From the NCBI GenBank assembly GCA_023055425.1, contig JALGPY010000009.1:52142616-52206615 (forward strand): a stretch of 64,000 bases of DNA. Reading direction: 5' to 3'. This document shows positions 24,683 to 36,700 of this stretch, in pieces. The notes beneath the pieces were generated by a model. The model was given only the letters and a program-made list of their open reading frames with translations, had not been told where the DNA came from and did not search any database. The DNA comes from Linanthus parryae. Its lineage: Eukaryota; Streptophyta; Magnoliopsida; Ericales; Polemoniaceae. A program made the position numbers and the translations under genes. Position 1 is the stretch's first letter; each line of letters starts with the position of its first letter.

Positions 24683-24918
24683 AGTCCGTCTCTGCTTTTT
24701 GTTTTCATTTGACATATGGGTCACTTTAACCGGGTGAATTGGATAGTAAGATAATACAATTTTTTGATAATGTTTTCATTATAGAGTAACTTTTACTCTA
24801 CAACACCATGAAAAAATTATCAAAAAATTACATCGGTTTGCTATTCAAATCACCGGGTCAAAGTGACCCAGTGAATAGTGACAAAAGATAAATTGGAAAC
24901 AAAGAGTAGAGACAGACT
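24683..24918. mobile_element. MITE-like inverted-repeat element, copy B (236 bp)
   Basis: Imperfect terminal inverted repeats of about 22 bp: the left end AGTCCGTCTCTGCTTTTTG pairs with the reverse of AAAGAGTAGAGACAGACT. Inner arms GGGTCACTTTAACCGGG and CCGGGTCAAAGTGACCC are also inverted. No coding capacity. No clear target-site duplication. Confidence 0.7.
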
Positions 24919-25094
24919 TGTAGTAAACTCATCAGCAGAGCAATATGATTGCATATGTTTTGATTATTCACTATCATAGTTGTTATCCTATGTCGAGCAT
25001 TTGTATGTGAAGTTCTCTTAGTTGATTTCAGTTAGAAAGATTTAACGTTAGAACTAAACATTATGGCAAGCTCTGAAATAGCGCACTTGATACA

Positions 25095-25400
25095 GGGTGA
25101 GTTTGGTATGACTTATTTGCAACTTAACTTAATTTATAAGTTGATGTCAAAAAAGTCCATGACAAAAAAGATGAACAAAAAAGTTGGGGGTGTTTGGTGA
25201 CAAAGATGTTTAAGACCAAAAGTTCAAAATAAGCTTCAAAACACCAACTTTTTCTAGATGCAAATTTAACACTATGGACTTATAAGTTGGACTCCATCTT
25301 TTCAGCTTATAAGTCCATACCAAACACTACTTATAAGTTGGCTTCAACTTATAATCCAAAACTGACTTATAAGCAGCTTATAAGTCATACCAAACCCCCC
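25095..25400. mobile_element. Tourist-like or other TIR MITE (306 bp)
   Basis: Terminal inverted repeats GGGTGAGTTTGGTATGACTT and, at the right, AAGTCATACCAAACCCCCC reversed. The flanking 3-bp ACA at 25092-25094 and 25401-25403 may be the target duplication. The interior repeats TATAAGTTG-type words in both orientations. The TIR style resembles PIF/Harbinger Tourist elements, but their usual duplication is TAA/TTA, so the superfamily is not settled. Confidence 0.72.
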
Positions 25401-26579
25401 ACAGTAGCATTGTTCATAGACATTATATGATTGGTTATTTAGAGTATCTCCAACAACGAAGTGTTCAATGAACTAAGTTTGTTAGTGTTTTAAATTTTAT
25501 TTCATTATTTTTTGAGACCTAAACGTAATAAAATGTCAGCATTATTTTAGCATTTTTTAGTTTTCATCATTAAACAATCAATGTCTCAAAATTAAAGTCA
25601 TTTTTTTCTTTTTATATTTTCCCATTATGAATAGTAGTTATCAATTTTCAGACTTTTTATATGGTAGATATTTGCTTCACCTTTTACACTAACTGCTCGT
25701 GCTGGTTTTGGGACAACGTTTTTTCTCAGTATATTAAAGATGCTCTTTGATGAACAACATCAACAGCAGAGGTCTAGGCCTTACCTATCTGATCGCGACA
25801 TTTTGGATTAACTTTTACTCCAACGCTCTAGCCCATAAACCTAGTAAATCGTGGAGTGATTTGGAATCTTTCTTTCACTAATGTGAAATTATGGACATTG
25901 AGATTAGAGTAATGGCATGATTTGAAATAATTGACTATTTAATATGTTTATCTTGTAGATTTAGATTTCTTGAACATGTGCTCACCATAATCTGCCTACA
26001 AAAGAAGGAAGACCACTAATGTGTTAACATAATTTTGTTTTGTCATTCCATTAATGATACGGTCTTGCTATGAAATATGTAATTGACATAGTGAATATTC
26101 ACGGTATATTGTACTCTCATGCATACACGATGCTAATTAAGTCTCACACCCTATATAAATATTGGTTTTGTGGAGAATAATATATACTTGATAGCCTCCA
26201 TACTTCGTACCTCTCTTCTACATTCTTGAGTTTATCACACATAATCAGCACGTTCTTCGGAAGAGAATATTAAAGAAAACGTGCTATTAATTATTAATTA
26301 TGAATGTTGTCAAGAAAAATGATCAAAAGAAAATTTAACTTTCAATCTTTACTGTCACATCTCTTTCTTAATTCAAAGTTGATTCAAATCAATTGTACAT
26401 CATATATATAGTTTTTCTTTACGATTTTTATTTATATAGAACACTTGGTGTATGTTATGGGTTCATCGAGAAAAAAAGAGTTTGGCAACCGTAGACCTTG
26501 ATCTCCTTTGGATCTAGAGAGGGACCATGGCATGATTCAGACTGAATAAAAAAGAAGAAGAAAATTGTTGCTTAGCAGA
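25401..26579. other. intergenic, one TATA-like site, no gene seen
   Basis: AT-rich. CCCTATATAAATA near 26150 followed by a CT-rich stretch looks like a core promoter, but no open frame follows. It may be chance or the remains of a truncated gene. Confidence 0.4.
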
Positions 26580-27815
26580 CGGTTCGAAGCCAGATCATTG
26601 ATGCCGCCCATCACCTCTATGTGGCTCTAAGCCTTGGGTATCCTACGGATCCCATAGGGCTCAGACAATTTCGGTCATTCTTCCTAACAACACCAAGTAT
26701 TGTCGCTATCTATGCCACTTCAATTAGTTGGTGTGATTCCCTTCCGATAACGCACATTGTTACGTATTGGTCAACAACAGCTTCTCGGTCCACCGGCACC
26801 TAACGATTCCGATTTAGTTCGTTTTACAATCCTAACGATATACCGCGCCTCTTGATCCAACGGTAACCGATCAAGTCATACTAACAACCGATTCGACGTT
26901 TTGGCTAATTATGACGAATCACCTCTCGGTTCTTTCTGATTGGAGATCAATTATCTTGTCACATTCTTATCCAAGATAGATGGCTCTCGCTCATTAAACC
27001 AGAAAACTAGTTTCTTCGTGTGATCAATCCATTCAAGCATGAAATATATATCAAACAAAATAAAGTAGGTAAAAACACATGCTATATTACGATCAACTAG
27101 ATCACGAAGTTTAACGAAGAATATGACCATAAATAGTGTCTAATCACGCCCTAGGTTCACCATGGAAACTAGGCAAACAGATTAAGTTACTGAAACTAAT
27201 ACTCTAATACATGTTTTTCCATGATGAATGAATGATAAATCTTACCCCTAGTTCATATGTTTATCAATACCATGTTGTCTGGTTGCCCAAACTTCTTTGC
27301 AGTTTGACCCTTGAGAATTGCGGCTGCACAGAGTCAGATCGTGCGATCTAGCCATCGTGGAGCTTTTCCTATTTCCTCATATCGTGCGATCTGGGTCAGA
27401 TCCTGCTTTAGATCGTAACAAAACATAGGGCACTTTTCAGATCCTATGATCTCAGGCTTGTCCATATTTCACACGTGGGTCAAATTGTGCCACCTCAGCA
27501 TCTCCTTGCCCTATTTTCTTCTTTCCTTCGTTCTTACCCACTTTCGTTCAAGTTTCTTTGATCCTGAAGTTTGTCCTCATGCTCGGCATTGATCATCGAG
27601 CTCCCAGTTCGTGTCAAACAACACAAAACATAAAACATGTAATCATATCAACATACAATATCCAATAAACACGTGAAAACCCGCGAATTAACGTGAATGC
27701 CCACGAAACTTAATTTTCACAAATCCTGATAAATAAATTTGAGATGACGCTAAAATCTCCATTAAAATTAACCAAATGGCATAAATTAAAGAAACTATAT
27801 AACTCTAATCTAGGG
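26580..27815. repeat. unclassified dispersed-repeat-like DNA
   Basis: More GC-balanced than its surroundings and without credible open frames. GATCGTGCGATCTAG and ATCGTGCGATCTGGG near 27340-27390 repeat a partly palindromic motif. Its style resembles non-coding parts of plant LTR elements; I cannot find both ends. Confidence 0.3.
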
Positions 27816-27817
27816 TC

Positions 27818-28066
27818 ATCAACAAGATGAAGATCGAGATAAGGAGACAAAGGATCCCCTTGTCCTGGTACCCTTTGAGGGAGAAATTTGGCAATAGTTC
27901 TCCGCCTACTTTGATGATGCAGGAGACATATTTAATTCAACTTCCAATCAAGTCAATCCAACTTTTGTTGTCCCCAGCTTGGTGGAAGATCCCACAGGAG
28001 ATCTCATTCAGGCATATCATAGCCTTATTCCTGTCTAGCTTGACTGCTAGACCCCTGGCGATTTCT
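27818..28066 (-). pseudogene. LINE ORF2 reverse transcriptase remnant
   Basis: The minus-strand translation contains GLAVKLDRNKA (compare the family motif KLDMSKAYD, catalytic motif A) and, in another frame, GQGDPLSPYL, the signature next to motif B in plant LINE RTs. The fingers region normally upstream is missing, replaced by 28067-28300. Confidence 0.78.
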
Positions 28067-28300
28067 TAACGCGTATGCGCAAGTGCACAGTCAAGTAATA
28101 TAGGGGTGGTATTTCAACCCTGAGTTATCGATCCCACGAGGACAAACTCTAGACTATTTAGTTAGTTAATTAATTTAGAATACGGTAAATGAGGAAGAAT
28201 TGTGATAAAAGCGGTTGTCGCCCCCAAACAAGCGACTGAACTAAAATAACGACTAACTAATTTTTTTTGTATTTTTTTATTTTTAATAAAGAACAAATAT
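28067..28300. repeat. foreign segment interrupting the LINE RT, LTR-like
   Basis: Begins near GCGTATGCGCAAGTGCAC and contains GATCCCACGAGGACAAAC, a phrase resembling CGAATCCACAAGGAG in the 2.3-kb insertion at 48.2 kb. It seems to be a fragment of a dispersed element that replaced about 200 codons of LINE RT. No gene. Confidence 0.4.
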
Positions 28301-29062
28301 GGAGAAACTAGGCAATCTCTAGATCAGCTAGGGTTGTAGTAGATTTGCTTGATATGATCTTGGAACATATTGTGAATCTCCTCTTAATATTTTGTCCAGA
28401 TCCCATTGAGTCCTTCGATCTGCAAATACTGTTGACATGTCTTCTTTGGATTGTGGAAGCATGAAAAAACTTTGTACTTTTATCCCCCCAATAAAGCCAT
28501 TTGGCTTTGGCTCCAGGAGCCCAATTCATTTATTCCTGTTTCCAGAGAACACCAATTTGCTGCTTGGCCTTGAGTTATTCTGCAATACATTGTGGATGAG
28601 CCATTCATAATAGATATCAACTACTACTTTAGAACTCTTATATGTTTTTTTGGCATTCTAGAAGGTGTGCTCATACCACTTGGTGAAATCAGTTGCACAA
28701 AGACTTTGTTTTTAGTAATTGAAAGACGATCATTCTCACAGGATTTGGCAATAATATTCCCACATTTAGGGTTCTCCATCCAATGATAATCAAACTTTAA
28801 TTTTTTTCGTACAACATAAGAGTTTCGAGCAGTGAAGAGGATTATATGATAGTGGTCTGAACCAATTGGAGTCATAGTCACAGCTTGTGGGAACATAAGA
28901 CTGCAAGATAGGTTACCCACCACCATGTTTATTTTTTCTATAATTAGAGTTGGCCCAGATACATTGTTACACCAAGTATAATGACAGTTCTTTACTTCAT
29001 TGTCATTCACTTCACAATTTGTAAGAAAATCTTGGAAAGTATACATTCTAGTTTGAGATATC
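28301..29062 (-). pseudogene. LINE ORF2: endonuclease C-terminal half and linker
   Basis: Minus-strand frame at 29062-28624 shows TFQDFLTNCEVNDNE, HYTWCNN, and IGSDHYHIILF: the LINE endonuclease pattern of F-W-N then S-D-H, with the catalytic SDH present. At 28529-28308 comes WLYWGDKSTKFFHASTIQRR, the linker motif before LINE RT. The reading frame runs into a solo LTR at 29068 and picks up again at 47238. Confidence 0.88.
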
Positions 29063-30476
29063 ATTGATGCAACACCCCCCAAATCAAACGGACGGCTGAA
29101 CCGTATATTTGGAAAGATGCCTTCGTTCGAGGAGATAAACCCCACTGGTTACGGAGAAGGATCGCCGGTTCACAGTTAATACAACCATCGCTAATCCAAA
29201 TATAGGTTATTATACATTCGAGATAAATCAGTGACATTGTCTGATAGATACAAGAACATTAAATTACAAAATGAAAAATACTAGGTGAAGTACTAAACAT
29301 CTTGATACCCTAGCCATCCGCGTCGTGAACGTCTTCCAACTTACTCGTAAACTCCATATTTTAAAATAGCACAAGCCGGCCGCGGAAAAACATCTAATCA
29401 GTAAACACTAAGTAAATTCAAACTGAAATATGTAAAATGAGTTTTGGCACAACTTCATAATCACATTGTATAAAAAGGGTACCCACAAGAACTGTCATAT
29501 AGAAATCCGATTATATTCTTATCATTAGTTTAGCTGGCGTAATGATGCCCAGCGGGTAACGAATGCCCCAGAGAGGTTACGATGCCACTAATCATAATGT
29601 GGGTGCATCTTGGGATATCGCAGATCCCAATTCACCCGAGCGTTATGGGAGCCCAGTCACGAATACCCGCTCATGAACACGACTATGAGACATTAAGTGT
29701 CGACACCCCTATAACGTAGTAACCCATACAGGTATAAGTAGTACTCCATAGTTTCACAACAAAGGAAGATCGTTTACCCGCGCTCCAGGTCGTAGCCATA
29801 ACAATAAGGGAGGATTGCTTACATGCGCCTCCGGCCGGAGACATAAAAAAGGGGGTATGCTTAACAACCCCCCCCCCCCGACCGTAGCCATAATCCCGCA
29901 TCCTCTGTGCATTGTCCCAATTATTTTATAGTACATTATTCAACTAGCAATCCATAATAGTATCATTGGTTCGATTCATAGATTTCAACTGAAATATTTA
30001 AAAGTAGATTTCTGAAAACGTATGCCACAAACATTTGATCAATTCCATATGCCGGGAGTTATGACAATATCATATGTTTACGCACACAAAATCACATTTG
30101 ATAGTTAAAAGTATTGCACGTATGAACTTACCGATGATAAGTAGATCGATGTATCTATCACTCTTACTCAACAAACTCGTCGTCTACGAAACCATTGCCT
30201 ATAAGTTATAATTTTTAATCAATTCAAATTCCAACTGGCATGTGAAATGCAATTATGCGATGAATGTCCTAATTATGGAGTGATATCCTTATTTTAATTT
30301 CAATATTGCCCAAATTTCTCACTTTCTTCAAAATAAATTTCAGATCGATTACCTTGTCATTCTATGAATAAAGTGGTTATTTCCAAGATGTAGCTTAAAG
30401 ATTATTAAATAATTTTATATAGGGAAATCATATTTAAAATCACACGATTAGCCATACAGCCCTCTAATTATACAGT

Positions 30477-31103
30477 TGTAGATAGTGCTTTCTGAGCTGA
30501 CAGATCTTGGCCACGTGGCAGCCATCCAGCACACCATATTGTGCTCCACACACACTGGATCACCAGCCGAGCTGATCCATGTGGGGGCTGCGAGACAGAG
30601 CCCTCGCATACCACTGCACGGGACTTGTAGGGACTTAGTGGTTTGGAGGCTAGGGTAAGCCCTGTCGCGTGCGAGCCAAGCCCGCACGCGACCTTTAGTA
30701 ACTGTTTTGAGAGATTTATGGCACGAGCTCCATAAACCCGGTCAAACCGGTCAAACCCGGTCAACCTCGTAACGGTTCCGGTATTCGCGCACAACGTGCT
30801 GTAACGGTCCCTATATACTCGGACGAACGTGCCGTTATGGTTAAGCTAATTAAGTCGCCATCAATGGGCGCATTAACCACACTACAACGGTCACGGTCTC
30901 TGCTATATATAGGACGTTACCCTTTCCATACAAAGAAAAACACACTTGCCATACGCGGAAGCTCTGCCAAACCTCTGTCTCTCTCTCAGACATTACTACT
31001 GACTTACTCTCTCCCTACACACAACCCCACTCTTCCTGTGCGATCCTCGATCCTCTACATACGGTGTACACGGAAGTCTCCCCGCCGGGATCTCTTGTGC
31101 ACA
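30477..31103 (+). repeat. Tat 5' LTR (627 bp)
   Basis: TG...CA ends and same length as the 3' LTR. TATATATAGG near 30903 is the probable TATA box of the element's promoter. Confidence 0.95.
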
Positions 31104-31130
31104 TTTTGGTGAACCCGACGTGAACTTACC
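31104..31130 (+). other. Tat primer-binding site region
   Basis: TGGTGAACCCGACGTGAAC begins three bases after the LTR. I cannot assign the priming tRNA by eye. The leader to the gag ATG is only about 40 bases. Confidence 0.6.
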
Positions 31131-31143
31131 AACCAAAGCAACC

Positions 31144-33756
31144 ATGTCTCAGGAGGATGATATCAGCAACAGATCGCCTTCCACCGAAACCGCCTCGGGA
31201 GAGGAGACCCGCCGTACTCCTACCACTCCCGGCGAAACACCGACGCTGGAGTCTTTGGACGCCACTGTTCAAAGTCAGGCGAAAGCTCTCAAAGCCCAAT
31301 CCGTGCAGCTAGAACGGATCTTAGCCGTTCTGGGCACCCTTGCACCAAATCCTTCATCAGCCACCGCCGTCTCTCAAGGAGAAGGAGCCCCTACCGCTCC
31401 GGGACTGGGAGTGTCAACCACACCTCCCAACCCTAACCTGCAGACTCCGCCGGCGATTGCGCAGCCGCCTCCAATTCAGGGGTCAACAGCTCAGATGTTA
31501 CTTCTCGCTGCCCACACTCCTCAGCCCTCGGCTTTGGCGTCTAACCCAACTTTGCAGTACCCTTTGCCTCCTTCAACGGCGATCTGGGGCAATGCGAGTA
31601 GTCCATATGTCCCTAATCCTTCGACGGCGTATGTGTCGCCCCCCCCGGCGGCAACCCCTCCTTCAGCTACCGAGGGAAGCATTCCAGAATGCATGACGTC
31701 TCTGCAGAAGCGCATGGACACTATTCTGGCTCATCAGTCATTCGCGGATACTATTATCCCGAAGCTGGACAATGATCCACCCATCCCACGAGAGATCTAT
31801 CTCATGCCTAACCCCGCGGGGTACAAAGCTCCTAAGTGGGACAAGTTCGAGGATGTCAACGGAAACGCTCATGAACATGTCATGCGTTTCATTGATGTCA
31901 TGGGTCCATACGGAGCCGATCCCAAACTGCTGATGCGAGAGTTCCCAAAGTCTTTAGGGAACGTAGCGTACAAGTGGTACCGAACGTTGGAAGCCGGGTC
32001 TGTGAAGACTTGGGACGACATGGTCCAAAAGTTCTACACCAAATTCTTCCAGATGGAAGAAAAGGTGACGATGATCCATCTCTCGCGGATGTATCAGAAA
32101 CGCGAGGAGGACGGGATCACTTTCATCAAGAAATTCAGGGCGAAATCCTTGGAGTGCAAAGATCCAATGCCCGAAAGCCGGCTTGTAGAGATATGCCTGC
32201 AGTGCATGCGAGACGAATACAAAGGTATGCTCATTAATTTGCAAACACCTACGTTTTCAAAGCTAATTGAATGCACAAAGAACATCGAGCCTATAGTCGA
32301 GAGACAGAAAAAGAAGAACGCTCCGGAGCGACCTTCGAGCGGCACCACCTACAAGATCGGGAGATTTAGTTACAAGAGGGGACGCGAAGCTGAGGTCAAT
32401 ACAGTTTCGCCCCAGAAGCAAGCGAAGGTTGCGAACTTCGATGTACCACCTCTGCCATGCTCAGTAGAGGAGGCAAGCGCCCTCTGCAGAGAGTGGCGCA
32501 AGGACGGCGTCCTGCCACCGCTCGAGAAGATACCCTCTAAGGAGATGGTGAGGGACCCTAAGTGGTGCGAGTACCACGGCAAGGTCATGCACCCCACAGC
32601 GGAATGTAAAAAGCTAAGGTTTACATTCGACCAGAAAATGAAGAACGGCGAGCTGATCGTCAGCGATCGTAGAAAGGACGTGCGCAACAATCCGCTTCCT
32701 GCCCACGCGGAGCAAGAATCAAAAGGCAAGGAGGTTGCCATGATCTCAATTGTCGACTTGGAAGAAGTCGCGGAGGATGGTCTACCCATCATCGCAGAGG
32801 TCCACAATGACGAGGACTACACTATGGACACAGAAGACGAGCGTGCCGATCGGATGAAGGGGTCGCACGGCTTTAGCAGATTCTTCGACGAGATGAACTT
32901 TTCCGAGAAGTGCCGGACAGACATGACGAAAGCAATCTTGAGGATAGCGGAGGACTACGAGGAGGATCTCGTAGTCTCCGACGGGAAAGTCATCAGGGCA
33001 TCTCACTCTACAGAAAAGATTATGACCTTTTCTGCCAGTGACAAAAAGACAGATGCGAGCCACCAGAGGCCTCTGTACGTGACAGCCATTATTAACGGCG
33101 TCGAGTTCAAACGAGCATTCGTTGATGGAGGAGCAGCGGTCAACGTCGTTTCGCTACACACGCTGAAGCTAGCAGGGATCCCCGAGCACAAGATCGTCAG
33201 GCGTCCATCTCCGCTGATGGGATTCGGAAGCGACTCTAGAATGACGATCGGATGGATCCGCCTGGGCGTTCAGATTGGCAAAATCAAGTGCTCAGCAAAG
33301 TTCTATGTCATAGACGCGAACACTACATACCATATGATTATAGGTCGAGCCTGGATTCATCGCTTCGATGCGGTTCCTTCAACAGCTCACCAGGTTATGA
33401 AAGCTATCTGGAACGACAGAGTAGTCGAGATACCGGCTTCGACGAACCCATTCAACCTGGACGAAGCACATCTCAGCGAGGCGGTGTGGTTCACCGAGAT
33501 GGCGGATGAGCAAACACCGGGACCATTCAACCCTACTCCTTTGCCTCTCTGGGAGGACATCAAGGACCAGTCACCTGCGGGAGTAATGGTGACAAGGGAA
33601 GATGCCAAGGACAAGCCGCCTACACGCGAAGAGGCGCCGCGTATCGCATACCATCGGAAGAATGTGTATACTCTGAAAAGAATCGCAAAGCATGATACCG
33701 AAGGCAAGGAGATAGAAAGCTTCTATGCCAATGGGAAGAAATGCTATCGCATATGA
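31144..33756 (+). CDS. gag-pro: Tat Gag-protease polyprotein (870 residues)
   Basis: Starts at the first ATG (31144, MSQEDDISNR). The N-terminal third is rich in Pro, Ser and Thr. The retrotransposon Gag domain begins near residue 230 (KWDKFEDVNGNAHEHVMRF, then YKWYRTLEAGSVKTWDDM and FYTKFF). A variant knuckle, CEYHGKVMHPTAEC, lies near 474-488 in place of a classic CCHC box. The aspartic protease active site is FVDGGAAVNVV near 658, the DGG form seen in Tat and Athila groups. It ends at TGA 33754-33756 and pol follows in the same frame, so Pol would need stop-codon readthrough or another route. Confidence 0.93.
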   Translation: MSQEDDISNRSPSTETASGEETRRTPTTPGETPTLESLDATVQSQAKALKAQSVQLERILAVLGTLAPNPSSATAVSQGEGAPTAPGLGVSTTPPNPNLQTPPAIAQPPPIQGSTAQMLLLAAHTPQPSALASNPTLQYPLPPSTAIWGNASSPYVPNPSTAYVSPPPAATPPSATEGSIPECMTSLQKRMDTILAHQSFADTIIPKLDNDPPIPREIYLMPNPAGYKAPKWDKFEDVNGNAHEHVMRFIDVMGPYGADPKLLMREFPKSLGNVAYKWYRTLEAGSVKTWDDMVQKFYTKFFQMEEKVTMIHLSRMYQKREEDGITFIKKFRAKSLECKDPMPESRLVEICLQCMRDEYKGMLINLQTPTFSKLIECTKNIEPIVERQKKKNAPERPSSGTTYKIGRFSYKRGREAEVNTVSPQKQAKVANFDVPPLPCSVEEASALCREWRKDGVLPPLEKIPSKEMVRDPKWCEYHGKVMHPTAECKKLRFTFDQKMKNGELIVSDRRKDVRNNPLPAHAEQESKGKEVAMISIVDLEEVAEDGLPIIAEVHNDEDYTMDTEDERADRMKGSHGFSRFFDEMNFSEKCRTDMTKAILRIAEDYEEDLVVSDGKVIRASHSTEKIMTFSASDKKTDASHQRPLYVTAIINGVEFKRAFVDGGAAVNVVSLHTLKLAGIPEHKIVRRPSPLMGFGSDSRMTIGWIRLGVQIGKIKCSAKFYVIDANTTYHMIIGRAWIHRFDAVPSTAHQVMKAIWNDRVVEIPASTNPFNLDEAHLSEAVWFTEMADEQTPGPFNPTPLPLWEDIKDQSPAGVMVTREDAKDKPPTREEAPRIAYHRKNVYTLKRIAKHDTEGKEIESFYANGKKCYRI

Positions 33757-36700
33757 AGGTGCGCGGGGGTGTCCTCACACGGGCATGGGGATATCCCTGG
33801 GAAAATCAATCAAATCGAGCAAATTGCGCTGACGGAAAAGCCAACGCAGGGCGCTCCAGACGAGAAACTCAAGGAAGCACCTGAATGCATGGAAGACAGG
33901 CCCAGACCGCAAAAGCAAAAGCTAAAGGAAGTGTTCCTCAGCCCGGACGAGGAAAAGAAAAGGCCAGTCTTTCTAAGTGCGGACCTCACAAGCGAAGAGG
34001 AGCAAGGGCTGCTACAACTCCTAACTGAATACAAGGATGTGTTCGCATGGGAGTATGATGAGATGCCAGGTCTGGATACAAGCATCACCATGCACCGTTT
34101 AGACATCATCCCAGGGTCTAAACCGGTAAAGCAGAGCACAAGGAGCTTCAGGCCGGAGCTTAACATGAAAATCAAGCAGGAGATTGTCAAACTCCTAGAT
34201 GCCAAGTTCATAGAGCCGAACCACCATCCCACATGGCTGGCCAACATCGTGCCAGTAGTGAAAAAGAACGGACAGCTCCGCATCTGCGTGGACTTCCGAG
34301 ATCTCAATCGCTTCTTCCCCAAGGACGATTTCCCACTGCCCAATATCGATTTGGTTATCGATTCAACAGCGGGCCATCGCATGTTCAGTTTCATGGATGG
34401 TTTCAGCGGGTACAACCAGATCAAGATGGATCCCGAGGACGCGCGGAAAACTGCATTCATCACTCCGGTGGGAGTGTTCAACTACACAGTGATGCCGTTC
34501 GGTCTTAAGAACGCGGGTGCGACTTATCAGCGGGCCATGATGGCTCTGTTCCACGACATGATGCATAAAGAGGTGGAATTATATGTGGATGACCTGGTGG
34601 TTAAATCCAAGCACGAAGCAGATCACCTCGCGGATCTACGAAAGGTGTTCAATAGATGCAGGCGCTTTCAACTAAAGATGAATCCCATGAAATGCGCATT
34701 TGGGGTAACATCAGGGAAGTTCCTGGGATGCGTAGTTCATCGCCAAGGAATCGAGCCTGACCCTGCGAAAGTATCAGCCATAACCGGCATGACGCCGCCC
34801 CATAACCAGAGTGCATTGAAGACATTTTTAGGAAAGCTATCCTATCTGCGAAGATTCATCCGAGCGATTGCCGAAATCACATGCTGTTTTAGCACTCTTC
34901 TCAAGAAGGACGCCGTGTACAACTGGGCTCCGGAGCACGAAGCCGCATTCGAAAAGTTGAAGGATTTGCTGACATCCTCAAAAATAATGATCGCACCTCA
35001 ACTGGGATCACCGCTTCTGCTATATCTGACATCAACAAGGAGATCCATAGGAGCACTCTTGGCTCAGGAGTACGAAGGTCAGGAAAGGCCTATCTACTAC
35101 ATCTCTCGCATTGTGCAGCCTGCTGAATCAAGGTACACGGACATCGAACGTCATTGCCTTGCCCTATTCTTTGTGATAGAGAAGTTAAAACACTATTTTG
35201 CATCACACAAAGTAGTAGTGGTCACCAAGAGCGACCCCATACGATATTTGCTAACTCACATTACTCCCGGCGGGAGATTGGCGAAATGGTACATGACCAT
35301 CTCTCAATATGATATCACATGCGTGCGGCCGCGAGCGATCAAGTCGCAGGCGGTAGCGGATCTATTGGCACAGTTTCCCGATAACAGCCACGAGCCCGTG
35401 ATCGAGGAAGAGCTCGAAGGCCCTGAGATCTATGCAATCGACGTGCCCTATTGGACGCTCCACTTCGACGGCTCGTCCACAAGGAAAGGTGGAGGCATTG
35501 GGATAGTCTTGACCAAACCAGATGGGGAGGTCATACAGATGTCCGCAAAGCTCAACTTCGCAGTCACAAACAATGAAGCGGAATACGAGGCTCTCATCGC
35601 AGGGCTCCGTGCGGCGAAAGCCTTGGAAGTAAGCAATCTAACGGTCATGGGAGACTCCAAGTTAATCGTCAAGCAAGCCTCGGGCGAGTACGGTTTGAAG
35701 GAGATCAACCTTCTGTCTTACCGCACCTTAGTGCAAAAGCTGGTACAACAGTTTTGTGATGTGAGGTACGAGCACAAGCCCCGAGCAGACAACAGACATG
35801 CAGATGCTTTGGCAACCTTGGGATCCAAGGTCAGTACAGACAAATGTCCCGCAAAGATCTCTATCGAAGTGCGAGCATCGTCGGCATTGACAGAAGATGC
35901 GTGCGATGACGAACACATGGATGACACGGATTGGAGAAAAGCAATCCTACAAGCTATTGCGAAAGGCACAAGCAGTGAAAGCTGGGCAATCACAAAAGGG
36001 TACTGTATACATGACAACACCCTTTACTACAAGGGTCCTGGCGGAATACTCATGCGATGCGTCTCCGAGCGAGAGGGACAACTGCTGTTAGAAAAGATTC
36101 ACCAACATGCTTGTGGAGAAAGCGAGGTGTCAATCTACAGGAAGGCTCAAAGATATGGAATTCATTGGCCAGACATGTCGACAGCCGCAGCCCTGATACA
36201 AGGGAAGTGCGAGAGTTGCGCACTAATCAAAGATTCTCTACTCATCGCCCTAACCGATGACGACACGGACTGGAGGAAGCCACTCTTTGATTTCCTCACC
36301 CAGGGCACCGTGCCCGAATCAAGAAAAGAAGCCGAGAAATTGAAAAGGAAAGCATCTCGATATGTAGTACAGGAAAACCTGCTTTGGCGAAGAGGTCACG
36401 AGGGCAACTTGCTGCGATGTCTAGACGGCAGAGAAGCACAAGAAGTCATGGACCTTTCTCATCAGGTGGAACACCAAGGAGGTGCGAAATTATGCAGGCA
36501 GCTCCTCTCAATTGGATATTTCTGGCCCACAATGGAGGTCGATTGCCGCACCAAAGTACGACGCTGCCAGGAGTGTCAATTCAAAGGAAACCTGGTGCAC
36601 GCTCCCGCTGTGGATCTGCATGCATTAGGGACGCCATGGCCATTTCACACATGGGCTCTAGACTTCATCGGTCCCATCCGACCAGCGTCACGCGGGAATC

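Noticed and set aside
26150..26290. TATA-like site and CT-rich leader as a real gene start
   Set aside because: No open frame or exon follows; kept only as a remark on the intergenic region.
30837..31112. Open frame in the Tat LTR (and 45179-45463)
   Set aside because: Repeated in both LTRs and overlaps the promoter region; not a gene.
33810..34481. 223-codon minus-strand frame opposite Tat pol
   Set aside because: Mirror frame of a strongly coding sense region.
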